Shown here: piece by piece, positions 1-9,500 of the stretch
How positions within the stretch are numbered: the first letter of the stretch is position 1
Layout of the letters: every line of letters begins with the position of its first letter
The notes under the pieces: model-generated
The model's input: only the letters and a program-made list of their open reading frames with translations
What the model was told of the DNA's origin: nothing
Databases searched by the model: none
Made by a program: the position numbers and the translations under genes
Assembly: GCA_016194905.1 (NCBI GenBank)
Contig: JACQAP010000021.1
Span: forward strand, 328,942-392,941
Length of the DNA: 64,000 bases
Source: Betaproteobacteria bacterium
GTDB lineage: Bacteria; Pseudomonadota; Gammaproteobacteria; Burkholderiales; JACQAP01
Direction of reading: 5' to 3'

Positions 1-1578
1 GTTCCGCTCTCTCCCCTGTCTTTCCTGGCCCGTGCGGCCGAGGTCTACCCGAACCGGGTCGCCATCATCCACGGAGACGATGAAGCGACGTGGGGCGAAA
101 CCTATGCGCGTTGCCGCAAGCTGGCCTGCGCCCTGGCGAGGCGCGGCATCGGTGTCGGCGACACCGTGGCGGTGATGGCGCCGAATGTGCCGGCGATGTT
201 CGAGGCGCACTTCGGCGTGCCGATGACCGGCGCCGTGCTGAACACCCTGAACACGCGGCTTGATGCAGAGGCCATCGCCTTCATGCTGAATCACGGCGAG
301 GCGAAGGTATTGCTGACCGATCGGGAGTTCTCCCCGACGATTGCCGCGGCTTTGCATCACGTAAGGCGCGACGTGCTGGTAATCGACATCGACGATGCGC
401 CGGCCAGCGGTGGTGAGTTCATAGGCGAGATGGACTACGAAGCCTTTCTCGAAACCGGAGATGCGGCGTTCGCATGGACGCTGCCGGGTGATGAATGGAA
501 CGCCATTGCGCTGTCCTATACGTCGGGCACGACAGGCAACCCCAAGGGTGTTGTCACGCATCACCGCGGCGCTTACCTTAATGCGGTGGGGAACATCGTG
601 ACCTGGGCGATGCCGCATTTTCCGGTCTATCTGTGGACGCTGCCGATGTTCCATTGCAATGGCTGGTGCTTCCCATGGACGCTTGCCGCCGTCGCAGGTA
701 CCAGCGTTTGCCTGCGCAGGGTGGAAGCGAAGCCGGTGTTCGACCTGATCCGCCGCCACAAGGTGACCCATTTCTGCGGAGCGCCGGTCGTGCACAACAT
801 GCTTGTCAACGCGCCCGCCGAGTTGCGCGCCGGCATCGGTCACAAGGTCTCGGCAATGATCGCCGGCGCTGCGCCGCCGCGGGCGGTCATCGAGGGCATG
901 GAACGCATCGGGGTGGACCTGACGCACGTCTACGGACTGACCGAGGTCTATGGTCCAGCCTCGGTGTGCGCCAAGCATCCGGAGTGGGCGTCTTTGCCGC
1001 CCGCGAAACGCGCGGAACTCAACGGCAGACAAGGCGTGCGCTATGAAATGCAGGAAGGCATGGACGTGCTCGACCCGAAGACCCTGCAGCCGGTGCCCCG
1101 GGACGGGCAGGTTATGGGCGAGATCTTCTTCCGCGGCAACATCACGATGAAGGGCTATCTCAAGAATCCGCAGGCGACCGAGGAAGCCTTCGCCGGCGGC
1201 TGGTTCCATACCGGCGACCTGGCGGTCATCGACGCGGATGGCTACGTGAGGATCAAGGACCGCTCCAAGGACATCATCATCTCCGGCGGCGAAAACATTT
1301 CGACGATAGAAGTCGAGGATGTGCTCTACAGCCACCCTCACGTTCTGGAGGCGGCGGTGGTGGCAAAGCCGGACGAAAAATGGGGCGAGACACCGTGCGC
1401 CTTCGTCACGCTGAAAATCGGCGCGCCGGCGGTCACCGAGCAGGAGATCATCGTCTTTTGCCGCGAGCGACTGGCCCATTTCAAATGTCCGCGCAAGGTG
1501 ATATTCGGTCCGTTGCCGAAGACTTCGACCGGCAAGATCCAGAAAAACGTTCTGCGCGAACAGGCCAGATCCGCCTGA
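1..1578 (+). CDS. Acyl-CoA synthetase (AMP-binding enzyme), 5' end outside window
   Basis: Activates a carboxylic acid, probably a medium-chain or long-chain fatty acid, to its CoA thioester through an acyl-adenylate. The frame is open from base 1, so the first residues are missing; 525 residues are visible, close to the usual 540-550. The P-loop SYTSGTTGNPKG lies near residues 173-184, the adenylate motif YGLTEVYGP near 312-320, the hinge/core motif GWFHTGDLAVID near 400-411, and the catalytic lysine region PKTSTGKIQK near the C-terminus. Overall similarity is to the AlkK-like/medium-chain acyl-CoA ligases. It ends about 70 bases before etfB and opens the fatty-acid cluster. Chain-length preference cannot be read from the sequence. 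Confidence 0.93.
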   Translation, partial: VPLSPLSFLARAAEVYPNRVAIIHGDDEATWGETYARCRKLACALARRGIGVGDTVAVMAPNVPAMFEAHFGVPMTGAVLNTLNTRLDAEAIAFMLNHGEAKVLLTDREFSPTIAAALHHVRRDVLVIDIDDAPASGGEFIGEMDYEAFLETGDAAFAWTLPGDEWNAIALSYTSGTTGNPKGVVTHHRGAYLNAVGNIVTWAMPHFPVYLWTLPMFHCNGWCFPWTLAAVAGTSVCLRRVEAKPVFDLIRRHKVTHFCGAPVVHNMLVNAPAELRAGIGHKVSAMIAGAAPPRAVIEGMERIGVDLTHVYGLTEVYGPASVCAKHPEWASLPPAKRAELNGRQGVRYEMQEGMDVLDPKTLQPVPRDGQVMGEIFFRGNITMKGYLKNPQATEEAFAGGWFHTGDLAVIDADGYVRIKDRSKDIIISGGENISTIEVEDVLYSHPHVLEAAVVAKPDEKWGETPCAFVTLKIGAPAVTEQEIIVFCRERLAHFKCPRKVIFGPLPKTSTGKIQKNVLREQARSA

Positions 1579-1584
1579 ACGTCG

Positions 1585-1612
1585 TTGCCGTTGCGAAGTG
1601 CTGCGGTAGAAT
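1585..1612 (+). promoter_or_regulatory. Possible sigma-70 promoter for etfBA
   Basis: TTGCCG (1585-1590), a 16-base spacer and TAGAAT (1607-1612) lie 35 bases before the etfB start. The match is moderate and there is no supporting data beyond position. Confidence 0.35.
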
Positions 1613-1647
1613 TCGCATTCTTTCCCGTCTAGCCAAAGGTTTGCGAA

Positions 1648-2397
1648 ATGAAGGTACTGGTCCCCGTCAAGCGGGTGGTGGATTACAACGTCAAGGTGCG
1701 TGTGAAGCCGGATGGCTCGGGTGTGGAAACCGCCAACGTGAAGATGTCGATGAATCCGTTCGACGAAATCGCGGTGGAGGAGGCGATACGCTTGAAGGAG
1801 GCCGGCGTCGCGACGGAGATCGTCGCGGTGTCGATCGGCACCGCGCAATCCCAGGAGACGTTGCGCACGGCACTGGCGATCGGCGCGGACCGCGCGATCC
1901 TGGTCGAGACCGGTGTCGAAATCCAGCCCCTGGCGGTGGCGAAGCTGCTCAAGGCGATCGTAGCCAAGGAGCAGCCAGGCCTGGTGATCATGGGCAAGCA
2001 AGCCATCGACGACGATTCCAACCAGACCGGACAGATGCTGGCTGCGCTGCTTGACTGGTCGCAGGCTACGTTTGCTTCGAAGCTGAAAGTCAGCGGCGCC
2101 GCCGCGGAAGTCACGCGGGAAGTCGACGGCGGGCTGGAAACGATTTCCGTCAAGCTGCCCGCCGTCGTGACGGCCGATCTGCGCCTGAACGAGCCGCGCT
2201 ACGTGACGTTGCCGAACATCATGAAGGCGAAAAAGAAGCCACTGCAAACGCTGACGCCGGAAGCGCTCGGTGTCGACGTCGCGCCGCGGCTGAAAACGCT
2301 GAAGGTGCAGGAGCCGCCGAAGCGCAGCGCCGGCAAACTGGTCAAGAGCGTGCAGGAGCTGGTCGAAAAACTCAGGAACGAGGCTAAGGTCATCTGA
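1648..2397 (+). CDS. etfB: Electron transfer flavoprotein beta subunit
   Basis: Small subunit of the soluble ETF heterodimer, which takes electrons from acyl-CoA dehydrogenases and passes them to ETF-quinone oxidoreductase. The 249-residue length is normal. It starts [17 protein letters not shown], has the AMP-binding region [17 protein letters not shown], and carries the EtfB family signature around residues 185-200 ([19 protein letters not shown]). Its stop overlaps the etfA start by one base (TGATG), so the subunits are translationally coupled. The acyl-CoA dehydrogenases and ETF-QO that it connects are all encoded nearby, which supports a role in beta-oxidation rather than in nitrogen fixation or bifurcation. 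Confidence 0.97.
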   Translation: MKVLVPVKRVVDYNVKVRVKPDGSGVETANVKMSMNPFDEIAVEEAIRLKEAGVATEIVAVSIGTAQSQETLRTALAIGADRAILVETGVEIQPLAVAKLLKAIVAKEQPGLVIMGKQAIDDDSNQTGQMLAALLDWSQATFASKLKVSGAAAEVTREVDGGLETISVKLPAVVTADLRLNEPRYVTLPNIMKAKKKPLQTLTPEALGVDVAPRLKTLKVQEPPKRSAGKLVKSVQELVEKLRNEAKVI

Positions 2398-3326
2398 TGG
2401 CTATTCTGGTTATTGCCGAACACGACAACGCCGTCATCAAGCCGGCGCTACTCAACACGGTCGCCGCCGCACAGAAAATCGGCGGCGACATCGACATACT
2501 CGTCGCAGGACATCAATGCGCTGGCGCTGCGAAAGCGGCGGCGGCGATTCCAGGCGTTAAGAAAGTGTTGGTGGTTGATGCGCTCCACTACGCCCACGCG
2601 CTGGCGGAAAGTCTCAGCGCGCTGATCGTCTCCATCGCGAGGAACTACAGCCATGTGCTTGCGCCATCCACGAGTGCGGGCAAGAACGTGTTGCCGCGGG
2701 TGGCCGCGCTGCTGGACGTGGCGCAGATCTCCGACATCGTCAAGGTCGAATCGGCCGATACCTTCGTGCGGCCGATTTATGCCGGCAACGCGCTGGCCAC
2801 CGTGCAATCGAGCGATGCGATCAAGGTGATTACCGTGCGTTCAACCGGCTTCGACGCAGCGCAGTCAACGGGCGGATCGGCCGCCGTGGAGAACCTCGGC
2901 GCCGGCCCGGACAGCGGACTGTCCTCGATGATCGGGCAGGAGCTCACCAAATCGGCACGTCCGGAACTCACGTCGGCGCGCGCGATCGTGTCGGGCGGAC
3001 GCGGCATGGGAAACGGCGAGAACTTCAAGATCCTCGAAGCGCTAGCCGACAAACTCGGCGCCGCGGTCGGTGCGTCGCGCGCCGCGGTCGATTCCGGCTT
3101 CGTACCGAACGACTACCAGGTCGGGCAGACCGGCAAGATCGTCGCCCCCGAGTTGTACATTGCGGTGGGCATATCCGGCGCGATCCAGCACCTCGCGGGC
3201 ATGAAGGACAGCAAGGTCATCGTGGCAATCAACAAGGATGCCGAAGCGCCGATTTTCCAGGTTGCCGACTACGGTCTGGTCGCCGATCTTTTCCAGGCTG
3301 TGCCGGAACTGACTGCTCAACTTTGA
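2397..3326 (+). CDS. etfA: Electron transfer flavoprotein alpha subunit
   Basis: Large FAD-binding subunit of ETF. At 309 residues it has the usual length. The N-terminal half is the alpha/beta domain shared with EtfB. The C-terminal FAD domain carries [12 protein letters not shown] (near residue 200), [20 protein letters not shown], and the closing signature near residues 282-300 with [20 protein letters not shown]. It is coupled to etfB by a one-base overlap. The following 175 bases hold a dispersed repeat before the next dehydrogenase gene. No clear terminator follows, only a T-rich stretch without a stem. Confidence 0.97.
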   Translation: MAILVIAEHDNAVIKPALLNTVAAAQKIGGDIDILVAGHQCAGAAKAAAAIPGVKKVLVVDALHYAHALAESLSALIVSIARNYSHVLAPSTSAGKNVLPRVAALLDVAQISDIVKVESADTFVRPIYAGNALATVQSSDAIKVITVRSTGFDAAQSTGGSAAVENLGAGPDSGLSSMIGQELTKSARPELTSARAIVSGGRGMGNGENFKILEALADKLGAAVGASRAAVDSGFVPNDYQVGQTGKIVAPELYIAVGISGAIQHLAGMKDSKVIVAINKDAEAPIFQVADYGLVADLFQAVPELTAQL

Positions 3327-3356
3327 TTTTTTTTACTGCGAACACCGAAGAACTTG

Positions 3357-3378
3357 AACCACGGAGAGCACGGAGAAA
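3357..3378. repeat. Solo copy of the CACGGAG dispersed repeat
   Basis: AACCACGGAGAGCACGGAGAAA lies in the gap between etfA and the next acyl-CoA dehydrogenase gene. The same CACGGAG...CACGGAG motif forms the arms of the larger inverted repeat at 16535-16678. The rest of the gap at 3327-3501 shows nothing else that I can identify. Confidence 0.6.
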
Positions 3379-3501
3379 GTTAAAACAGGATTTAAGTTTT
3401 ATTTTTCTGACTGGTTTTCCTTCCTGTACCCCTCAAAGGGGTATTGCGAAGAATCCACCGTGGTGACGAGTTTTCCGGTCTCGATGATTCAGGAGTAGGA
3501 A

Positions 3502-5295
3502 ATGTCCACATACGCAGCGCCGATACGCGACATGAAGTTCACGGTCAAGGAATTGGTCGGTCTTGACGACATCGCCGAGTTGCCGGGATGTGAGGATCTC
3601 ACGCCCGATGTGGTCGATGCCGTGCTCGAAGAGGCGGGCAAGTTTGCCACCGGCGTGCTGGATCCGCTCAACCGCCCGGGCGATACCACGGGCGCGAAAT
3701 TGGACAACAACGCGGTGACTTCCGCTCCGGGATTCGCGGATGCCTTCAAGCAATTCTCGCAAGGCGGCTGGACCGGGTTGAACTGCGATCCCCAATACGG
3801 CGGGCAGGGGTTGCCGCACATCCTCTCCGCGCAGACTTCCGAAATGTGGAATTCGGCCAACATGTCGTTCTGCCTGTGTCCGATGCTCACGGCCGGCGTG
3901 GTCGCTTCTCTCATGCGCCACGGCTCGGATGCGCAGAAAGATACTTACCTGCCGAACCTGGTGAGTGGCAAGTGGACCGGGACCATGAACCTTACCGAAC
4001 CGCAGGCGGGTTCGGATCTTTCCGCAGTGCGCGCTCGAGCCGTACCCGAGGGCGACCATTTCCGCATTTACGGCACCAAGATCTTCATCACCTGGGGCGA
4101 GCACGACATGGCAGAGAACATCATCCACATGGTGCTCGCGCGCACGCCGGATGCGCCGGAAGGCGTGAAAGGCATTTCGCTGTTGGTCGTGCCGAAATTC
4201 CTGGTCAACGCCGACGGCAGTCCGGGAAAACGCAACGACGTGAAATGCGTGTCGATCGAGCACAAGCTCGGCATCCACGGCAGTCCGACCTGCGTGATGG
4301 CTTATGGCGACGCCGATGGCGCGGTCGGCTATCTGGTCGGCGAGGAGAATCGTGGCCTGGAATACATGTTCACGATGATGAATTTCGCGCGGCTTGAAGT
4401 CGGCATCGAGGGCGTCGCGATCGCCGAACGCGCTTACCAGCATGCACTCGACTACGCGAGAAACCGAGTCCAGGGCAGGGAAGTCGGCGTCAAGAGCGGG
4501 GACCGTGTCAGCATCATTCATCATCCCGACGTGCGCCGCATGCTGATGAGCATGAAGGCGCAGACCGAGGCGATGCGCGCACTGGCGACCCTGGCATCCG
4601 CCCATCTCGACAAGGCGTTGCTGCATCCGGACAAAGCCGAGCGCGCCAAAAATCAGGCCATGTTCGATCTGCTGACGCCGGTGGTAAAGGGCTGGTGTAC
4701 CGAGCAGTCCATCGAAATTGCGTCGACGGGTGTGCAGATTCATGGTGGCATGGGGTTCGTCGAGGAAACCGGCGCAGCGCAATATCTGCGCGATGCGCGC
4801 ATCACGACGATCTACGAAGGCACCACCGGCATCCAGGCCAATGATCTGGTCGGCCGCAAGCTTGCATACGAGAAAGGCGCCACCATCAAGCTGCTTATCG
4901 AGCAGATGCGAGGCTTCGACGCAGAACTTGCAAAGGTCGGCCATCCCGGTCTCGCCGTGATCAGGCGCTCGCTGGCGGAAGGGGTGTCCGCGTTGTCCGA
5001 AGCGACCGACTGGCTGCTCGCGACTTTCCCCGGCAATATGAAAGCAGCGTCGGCGGGGGCCGTGCCGTTTTTGAAACTGTTCGGCACCGTGGCCGGCGCC
5101 TGGCAGATGGCGCGCGCCGCGCTGATCGCGAAAAACAGGCTGGATGAAAACAACGACGATTACGATTTCTACCGCGCTAAGATCGGCACCGCGCGTTTTT
5201 ATGCGGAGCACATCGTTCCCCTGGCGGCGGCCTACAAACACGAAATCGTGCATGGCTCGAGCAGCGTACTGGCGCTCGAAGAAGCCCAGTTCTGA
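3502..5295 (+). CDS. Acyl-CoA dehydrogenase with C-terminal extension (DmdC-like subfamily)
   Basis: FAD-dependent enzyme that oxidises an acyl-CoA to the trans-2-enoyl-CoA and hands electrons to ETF. The 597-residue length is typical of the long subfamily that includes methylmercaptopropionyl-CoA dehydrogenase homologues, rather than the 380-residue short form. Motifs: MNLTEPQAGSDLSAVR (flavin/substrate contact, near residue 157), a middle beta domain, a C-terminal helical domain with the IYEGTTGIQANDL motif holding the catalytic-base glutamate, and an extra C-terminal domain of about 130 residues. The start has AGGAG eight bases upstream. A strong terminator follows, so it is transcribed apart from the tetR operon. 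Substrate is unknown; proximity to fad genes suggests fatty acyl-CoA. Confidence 0.93.
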   Translation: MSTYAAPIRDMKFTVKELVGLDDIAELPGCEDLTPDVVDAVLEEAGKFATGVLDPLNRPGDTTGAKLDNNAVTSAPGFADAFKQFSQGGWTGLNCDPQYGGQGLPHILSAQTSEMWNSANMSFCLCPMLTAGVVASLMRHGSDAQKDTYLPNLVSGKWTGTMNLTEPQAGSDLSAVRARAVPEGDHFRIYGTKIFITWGEHDMAENIIHMVLARTPDAPEGVKGISLLVVPKFLVNADGSPGKRNDVKCVSIEHKLGIHGSPTCVMAYGDADGAVGYLVGEENRGLEYMFTMMNFARLEVGIEGVAIAERAYQHALDYARNRVQGREVGVKSGDRVSIIHHPDVRRMLMSMKAQTEAMRALATLASAHLDKALLHPDKAERAKNQAMFDLLTPVVKGWCTEQSIEIASTGVQIHGGMGFVEETGAAQYLRDARITTIYEGTTGIQANDLVGRKLAYEKGATIKLLIEQMRGFDAELAKVGHPGLAVIRRSLAEGVSALSEATDWLLATFPGNMKAASAGAVPFLKLFGTVAGAWQMARAALIAKNRLDENNDDYDFYRAKIGTARFYAEHIVPLAAAYKHEIVHGSSSVLALEEAQF

Positions 5296-5335
5296 CATGA
5301 CGCGGCGCTCACCGCTCGTAGAACAGTAAGATCGG

Positions 5336-5362
5336 ACGCGGCCTTCGGGTTGCGTTTTTTTT
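5336..5362 (+). terminator. Rho-independent terminator
   Basis: ACGCGGCC, a TTCG tetraloop, GGTTGCGT and a run of eight T. The stem has two G-T pairs. It ends the acyl-CoA dehydrogenase transcript. Confidence 0.85.
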
Positions 5363-5383
5363 GCTCTGTCCGGAAATTTTCCG

Positions 5384-5412
5384 TTGACAACCGTTCGCAG
5401 GCTGACGATCAT
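5384..5412 (+). promoter_or_regulatory. Sigma-70 promoter of the tetR-fadE operon
   Basis: A perfect TTGACA at 5384-5389, a 17-base spacer and GATCAT at 5407-5412, which is a weak -10. The following palindrome overlaps the -10, as expected for repression by the downstream regulator. Confidence 0.55.
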
Positions 5413-5430
5413 TCAAACGAACGTTTGAAT
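5411..5430. promoter_or_regulatory. TetR-family operator of PsrA/FadP type
   Basis: ATTCAAACG-AA-CGTTTGAAT is a palindrome with perfect 9-base arms and a two-base centre. It contains CAAAC-N4-GTTTG, which fits the known PsrA recognition pattern (G/C)AAAC-N2-4-GTTT(G/C) for regulators that sense long-chain acyl compounds. It lies 62 bases before the TetR start and overlaps the presumed -10, so autoregulation and control of the downstream fad genes are likely. Confidence 0.85.
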
Positions 5431-5492
5431 CGCCTGTTTGACCGCACTTTTCGGGAGGCTCGTTTCCAAAAAAATGCCGGGACGCGTGCGCA

Positions 5493-6188
5493 ATGGCTGA
5501 GAACGAGAACCAGGCTATCGATACCAGGGAAAGAATTCTTTGTGCCGCGGAGTCCTTGTTCATGGAACACGGCTACGCGGCCACGTCGCTGCGGCTGATT
5601 ACAGCCAAGGCCAAAGTCAATCTTGCGGCCGTCAACTACCATTTCGGTTCCAAGCAGGCGCTGATCCGGGAAGTGTTCGAACGCCGCCTTGGTCCGCTGA
5701 ACGCGGCGCGCATTGCCCATTTGGACGAACTGGAAGCCGCTGCGCGCGGACGCCCGCTGGCCATCGAGCAGATCATCGAAGCCATCATCGCGCCGGTTTT
5801 GCACGTCAGCCGGGAGCCGCTGGCGCGCGGTTCCGTTTTTTTGCGGCTGCTCGGGTGGGCGTTTACGGAGCCGGCCGATACCTTGCGCGAAATCCTGCCG
5901 GGGCAATATCGCCAGGTGGTAATCCGATTCAAGCAGGCGTTGATGCGGTCGTTACCAGACATGCCGGACCAGGAACTGACCTGGCGCATGCACTTCATGT
6001 TCGGCACATTGTCCTACACCATGGCCGGCAACGACGCGTTGAAACTGATCGCAACCTGCAACCTCGATGGCGCGGAGGATGCGGAAGCCATCATGCGCCG
6101 GCTGATTCCCTTCCTTGCGGCGGGATTGCAGGCGCCGTTGCCTGCATCGCAAACCAAGCGCAGTCTGCCGGGTCGAAGGGCGGCATGA
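5493..6188 (+). CDS. TetR/AcrR-family regulator of fatty-acid degradation (PsrA/FadP-like)
   Basis: A 231-residue repressor. The N-terminal helix-turn-helix spans about residues 10-60 (TRERILCAAESLFMEHGYAA, then AAVNYHFGSKQALIREVF). The C-terminal part resembles the ligand domain of the CerR-type TetR group, which includes PsrA. It is the first gene of a run with fadE, an enoyl-CoA hydratase, an SDR, fadD and a thioesterase, all on the same strand with small gaps. The palindrome at 5411-5430 is its probable binding site. The inferred model is repression of this cluster, relieved by long-chain acyl-CoA or fatty acid. It could instead be an activator at some sites, as PsrA is for rpoS in Pseudomonas. 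Confidence 0.9.
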   Translation: MAENENQAIDTRERILCAAESLFMEHGYAATSLRLITAKAKVNLAAVNYHFGSKQALIREVFERRLGPLNAARIAHLDELEAAARGRPLAIEQIIEAIIAPVLHVSREPLARGSVFLRLLGWAFTEPADTLREILPGQYRQVVIRFKQALMRSLPDMPDQELTWRMHFMFGTLSYTMAGNDALKLIATCNLDGAEDAEAIMRRLIPFLAAGLQAPLPASQTKRSLPGRRAA

Positions 6189-6222
6189 AGCTCATAGACG
6201 AATCGGAAAGAGGAGGAAGAAC

Positions 6223-8718
6223 ATGAACGCCGTTCTCTGGGTGGCCGCGGCTGCGGCGCTGTTGTGGATACTGGCCTATGTTCGCGCAGGCGCGATGGCG
6301 TGGACCATCGGCATTGGCGCCTACCTGGGCGCGTTGACTCTGTGGTCTGGAGCCGGTGGCGCCACAAAGGCAACGCTGTGGACGCTATTCCTCATTGCTG
6401 CCGCGTTGCTGATGGTGCCGCAGTTGCGCCGCGCGTTGGTCAGCGACCCGCTGCTCAACTGGTTCCGCAGGGTGCTGCCGCAGGTGTCGCAGACCGAGCA
6501 GGAGGCGCTCGATGCCGGCAGCGTCTGGTGGGACGGTGAACTATTCAGCGGCCAGCCGGACTGGAACAAATTGTTCGGCACGCCGAAGCCGCGCCTGTCG
6601 CCCGACGAGCAGGCCTTCCTGGATGGGCAGGTCGACGAACTCTGTCGCATGTGCGATGACTGGGAGATCACCCACGAACTGAATGATCTGCCACCGGCAG
6701 TCTGGCAGTTCATCAAGGATCGCGGTTTCCTCGGCATGATTATCCCGCGTCAGTACGGCGGCATGGGATTCTCCGCATACGCCCACTCGCAGGTTGTGCA
6801 GAAGCTGGCAACGCGCAGCGCCACGGCGTGCGTCTCGGTGATGGTGCCGAATTCGCTGGGGCCGGCCGAATTGCTGCTGCACTACGGCACCGACGAGCAG
6901 AAGAATCACTATCTGCCGCGTCTGGCGAAAGGCCTGGAGATGCCTTGCTTTGCATTGACCGGGCCGGAAGCCGGTTCGGACGCGGGTTCGATTCCGGACT
7001 TCGGCGTGGTGTGCAAGGGATTGCACGAAGGCCGCGAAGTGGTCGGTATCAGGCTGACCTGGGAAAAGCGCTACATCACGCTCGGGCCGGTGGCTACGCT
7101 GCTCGGCCTCGCATTCAAGCTTCACGATCCGAATGGCCTGCTTGGCACACAAGAGGACATCGGCATTACGCTGGCGCTGATTCCGGCTCGACATCCCGGT
7201 GTGAACATCGGCCGCCGCCACTTTCCGCTGAACGCCTCGTTCATGAATGGGCCGAACTGGGGCAAGGACGTCTTCATTCCGATGGACTGGGTCATCGGCG
7301 GCCGCGAATTTGCCGGTCAGGGCTGGCGCATGCTCATGGAGTGCCTGGCGGCCGGGCGTTCCATCTCCCTGCCGTCTTCGAGCGCCGGCGCGGCCAAGCT
7401 GGCGCTGCGCACCACCAGCGCGTACAGCAGGGTGCGCAGCCAGTTCAAGATTTCCATCGGTAAATTCGAGGGCATCGAGGAAGTGCTGGCCCGTATCGCC
7501 GGCAACACGTACGCGATCGATGCCGCACGCACCATGACGGCCGGTGCTATCGACCTCGGCGAAAAACCTTCGGTGATCTCGGCCATCGTCAAATACCACT
7601 GCACCGAACGCGGACGCCAGGTGATCAACGACGCAATGGACGTGCATGGCGGCAAGGGCATCTGTCTCGGGCCGAACAACTATCTCGGTCGCGCCTATCA
7701 GCAAATTCCCATCGGCATCACGGTGGAAGGCGCAAACATCCTGACCCGCAGCATGATGATCTTCGGCCAGGGTGCAATTCGCTGCCATCCCTATGTACTG
7801 AGGGAAATTGCCGCGACGCGCGCCACGGATTCCAGGCAGGCTGGCAGCGAATTCGACGACGCGTTCTGGGACCATGTGCGCTTTGTCCTCTGCAACGCGG
7901 CCAGGTCGTTGTGGCAGGGCGTGAGCGGCGCGCAACTGGTCGGCGTGCCTGGTGCACCGGAGTTGCGTGCGTACACGCGACAGCTCACGCGTTTGTGTGC
8001 CGGCTTTGCATTCTCGGCCGACGTGGCGATGTTGTTTCTCGGCGGCGACCTGAAGCGCCGGGAAAAGCTGTCCGCCCGTCTGGGCGATATTCTGAGCCAG
8101 CTTTACATTGCGTCCACGGTATTGAAGCGCTACGAAGATGACGGCCGTCCGCGGGCCGATCTGCCAGTGGCGAAATGGGCGATAGAAGACTGCCTGAACC
8201 GCATCCAGGAAGCGTTTTACGGCGTATTCGAGAATTTCCCGAGCCGCGTCACCGGCTGGATGCTGCGCGTGGTGGTTTTCCCGCTTGGAAAATCGTTTAC
8301 GGTGCCGAGTGATTACGTCGGTCACCAGATCGCGAAGCTGCTGCTCGAATCGTCGCCGACCCGCGAGCGACTGACCTCCAACGTATTCGTGCTCAGGCAT
8401 CAGGACGATCCGGTCGGACGTCTGGAACTGGCCATGCAGGCGGCGCCGGCCGGGGAAGCGACGGAATCCAAGATCCGCAGCGCGACGAGGGCCGGCGTGA
8501 TTTCCGGTCTGACCGAGGAAGCGCGCATTGCGGCGGCAATCGAGAAGGGCATTATCAGCACCGCGGAGGCGATACAGTTCCAGCAGTTCAGCGCGCTGCG
8601 CCGCGGCTGCATCATGGTCGACGATTTCCCGCACGACATCGGCCGCACGCAGATCGCGCGTGAACCGGCGAGTGTAACGGCATTGGGCAGCGTGGTATCG
8701 CAGAAGACCGCGGCATGA
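6223..8718 (+). CDS. fadE: FadE-type acyl-CoA dehydrogenase
   Basis: Catalyses the first oxidation of beta-oxidation. The chosen start (ATG 6223) has AGGAGGAAG seven bases upstream and gives 831 residues, near the 814 of E. coli FadE; an upstream in-frame ATG at 6115 lies inside tetR and lacks this ribosome site. The first 75 residues carry two or three hydrophobic segments, suggesting membrane association. The family hallmark DAGSVWWDGELFSGQPDW follows near residue 98. The dehydrogenase core has LTGPEAGSDAGSIPDFG near residue 245 and a C-terminal FadE-specific domain of about 270 residues. It overlaps the next gene by four bases (ATGA), so the two are translationally coupled. Confidence 0.96.
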   Translation: MNAVLWVAAAAALLWILAYVRAGAMAWTIGIGAYLGALTLWSGAGGATKATLWTLFLIAAALLMVPQLRRALVSDPLLNWFRRVLPQVSQTEQEALDAGSVWWDGELFSGQPDWNKLFGTPKPRLSPDEQAFLDGQVDELCRMCDDWEITHELNDLPPAVWQFIKDRGFLGMIIPRQYGGMGFSAYAHSQVVQKLATRSATACVSVMVPNSLGPAELLLHYGTDEQKNHYLPRLAKGLEMPCFALTGPEAGSDAGSIPDFGVVCKGLHEGREVVGIRLTWEKRYITLGPVATLLGLAFKLHDPNGLLGTQEDIGITLALIPARHPGVNIGRRHFPLNASFMNGPNWGKDVFIPMDWVIGGREFAGQGWRMLMECLAAGRSISLPSSSAGAAKLALRTTSAYSRVRSQFKISIGKFEGIEEVLARIAGNTYAIDAARTMTAGAIDLGEKPSVISAIVKYHCTERGRQVINDAMDVHGGKGICLGPNNYLGRAYQQIPIGITVEGANILTRSMMIFGQGAIRCHPYVLREIAATRATDSRQAGSEFDDAFWDHVRFVLCNAARSLWQGVSGAQLVGVPGAPELRAYTRQLTRLCAGFAFSADVAMLFLGGDLKRREKLSARLGDILSQLYIASTVLKRYEDDGRPRADLPVAKWAIEDCLNRIQEAFYGVFENFPSRVTGWMLRVVVFPLGKSFTVPSDYVGHQIAKLLLESSPTRERLTSNVFVLRHQDDPVGRLELAMQAAPAGEATESKIRSATRAGVISGLTEEARIAAAIEKGIISTAEAIQFQQFSALRRGCIMVDDFPHDIGRTQIAREPASVTALGSVVSQKTAA

Positions 8719-9497
8719 GCGAAGCCGTAAAACTATCGGTGGAAGGTGGCGTCGCCACCATTGTGCTCAACCGGCCGCATGTGATGAACGCGATGGACGG
8801 CGAGATGATGCAGCAACTGCGCCCCATTGCGGAAGCGGTGGAGAAAGATTCTTCCGTTCGCGCAGTCGTTCTGCGCGGCGAGGGGGCCGCGTTCATGGCG
8901 GGCGGTGACATTGCGGTCTTCCATCGGCATTTGACTGATCTGCCGGAGTTGATCGTGACCTGGGGACGCGAGATGCATGCGGCCTTCCTGGCGTTGCGGC
9001 GCATGGGCAAGCCGGTGCTGGCCAGCGTGCACGGCGCGGTCGCCGGCGCGGGATTCAGCCTGATGTGCGCTGCCGATCTCGCGATCGCCGCTGTCGATAC
9101 CCGCTTCACGCTGGCGTACGCAAACATCGGAGCCAGCCCGGACGGCGGCAGCACCTATTTTCTGCCACGCCTGGTCGGGTACAAGAAAACCATGGAAATG
9201 ATCATGCTGCCCGACCGCTTCGACGCCGAGACGGCGCGCCTGCACGGGCTGGTGAACTGGGTGGTGCCAAACGACAGGCTCGCTGCGGAGACCGCGCGTA
9301 TCGCGCAGCGTCTCGCCGCCGGACCGACGCGTGCTTACGCGGAAGCCAAGCGGCTGGTCAATCAATCCCTCGATCCGCTCGGTGCACAGATGGAAAAAGA
9401 ACTGCAGGCGTTTTCCCGCTGTGCCCGGGGTCCCGATCTGAAAGAGGGCGTGACGGCGTTCGTCGACAAACGCAAGCCGGTGTTCAACGGGAACTGA
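8715..9497 (+). CDS. Enoyl-CoA hydratase/isomerase family protein
   Basis: Crotonase-fold enzyme of 260 residues, the normal monofunctional length, likely hydrating trans-2-enoyl-CoA. The oxyanion-hole region AAFMAGGDIAVF is near residues 56-67 and SVHGAVAGAGFSLMCAADLA near 104-123. The usual catalytic glutamates of rat hydratase are not obvious: the second position reads NIGASPDGGSTYFLPR, typical of crotonases with isomerase or other activity. It starts inside the fadE stop (ATGA). Hydratase is the likeliest role from context, but isomerase is possible because a FadN-type hydratase is also encoded downstream. Confidence 0.9.
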   Translation: MSEAVKLSVEGGVATIVLNRPHVMNAMDGEMMQQLRPIAEAVEKDSSVRAVVLRGEGAAFMAGGDIAVFHRHLTDLPELIVTWGREMHAAFLALRRMGKPVLASVHGAVAGAGFSLMCAADLAIAAVDTRFTLAYANIGASPDGGSTYFLPRLVGYKKTMEMIMLPDRFDAETARLHGLVNWVVPNDRLAAETARIAQRLAAGPTRAYAEAKRLVNQSLDPLGAQMEKELQAFSRCARGPDLKEGVTAFVDKRKPVFNGN

Positions 9498-9500
9498 ACG

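Noticed and set aside
3433-5412. A 659-codon minus-strand open frame.
   Set aside because: It lies opposite the well-supported acyl-CoA dehydrogenase gene; long antisense frames are expected at this GC content and it has no recognisable domain.
6541-8634. A 697-codon minus-strand open frame.
   Set aside because: Opposite fadE and without domain features; a shadow of high-GC coding.
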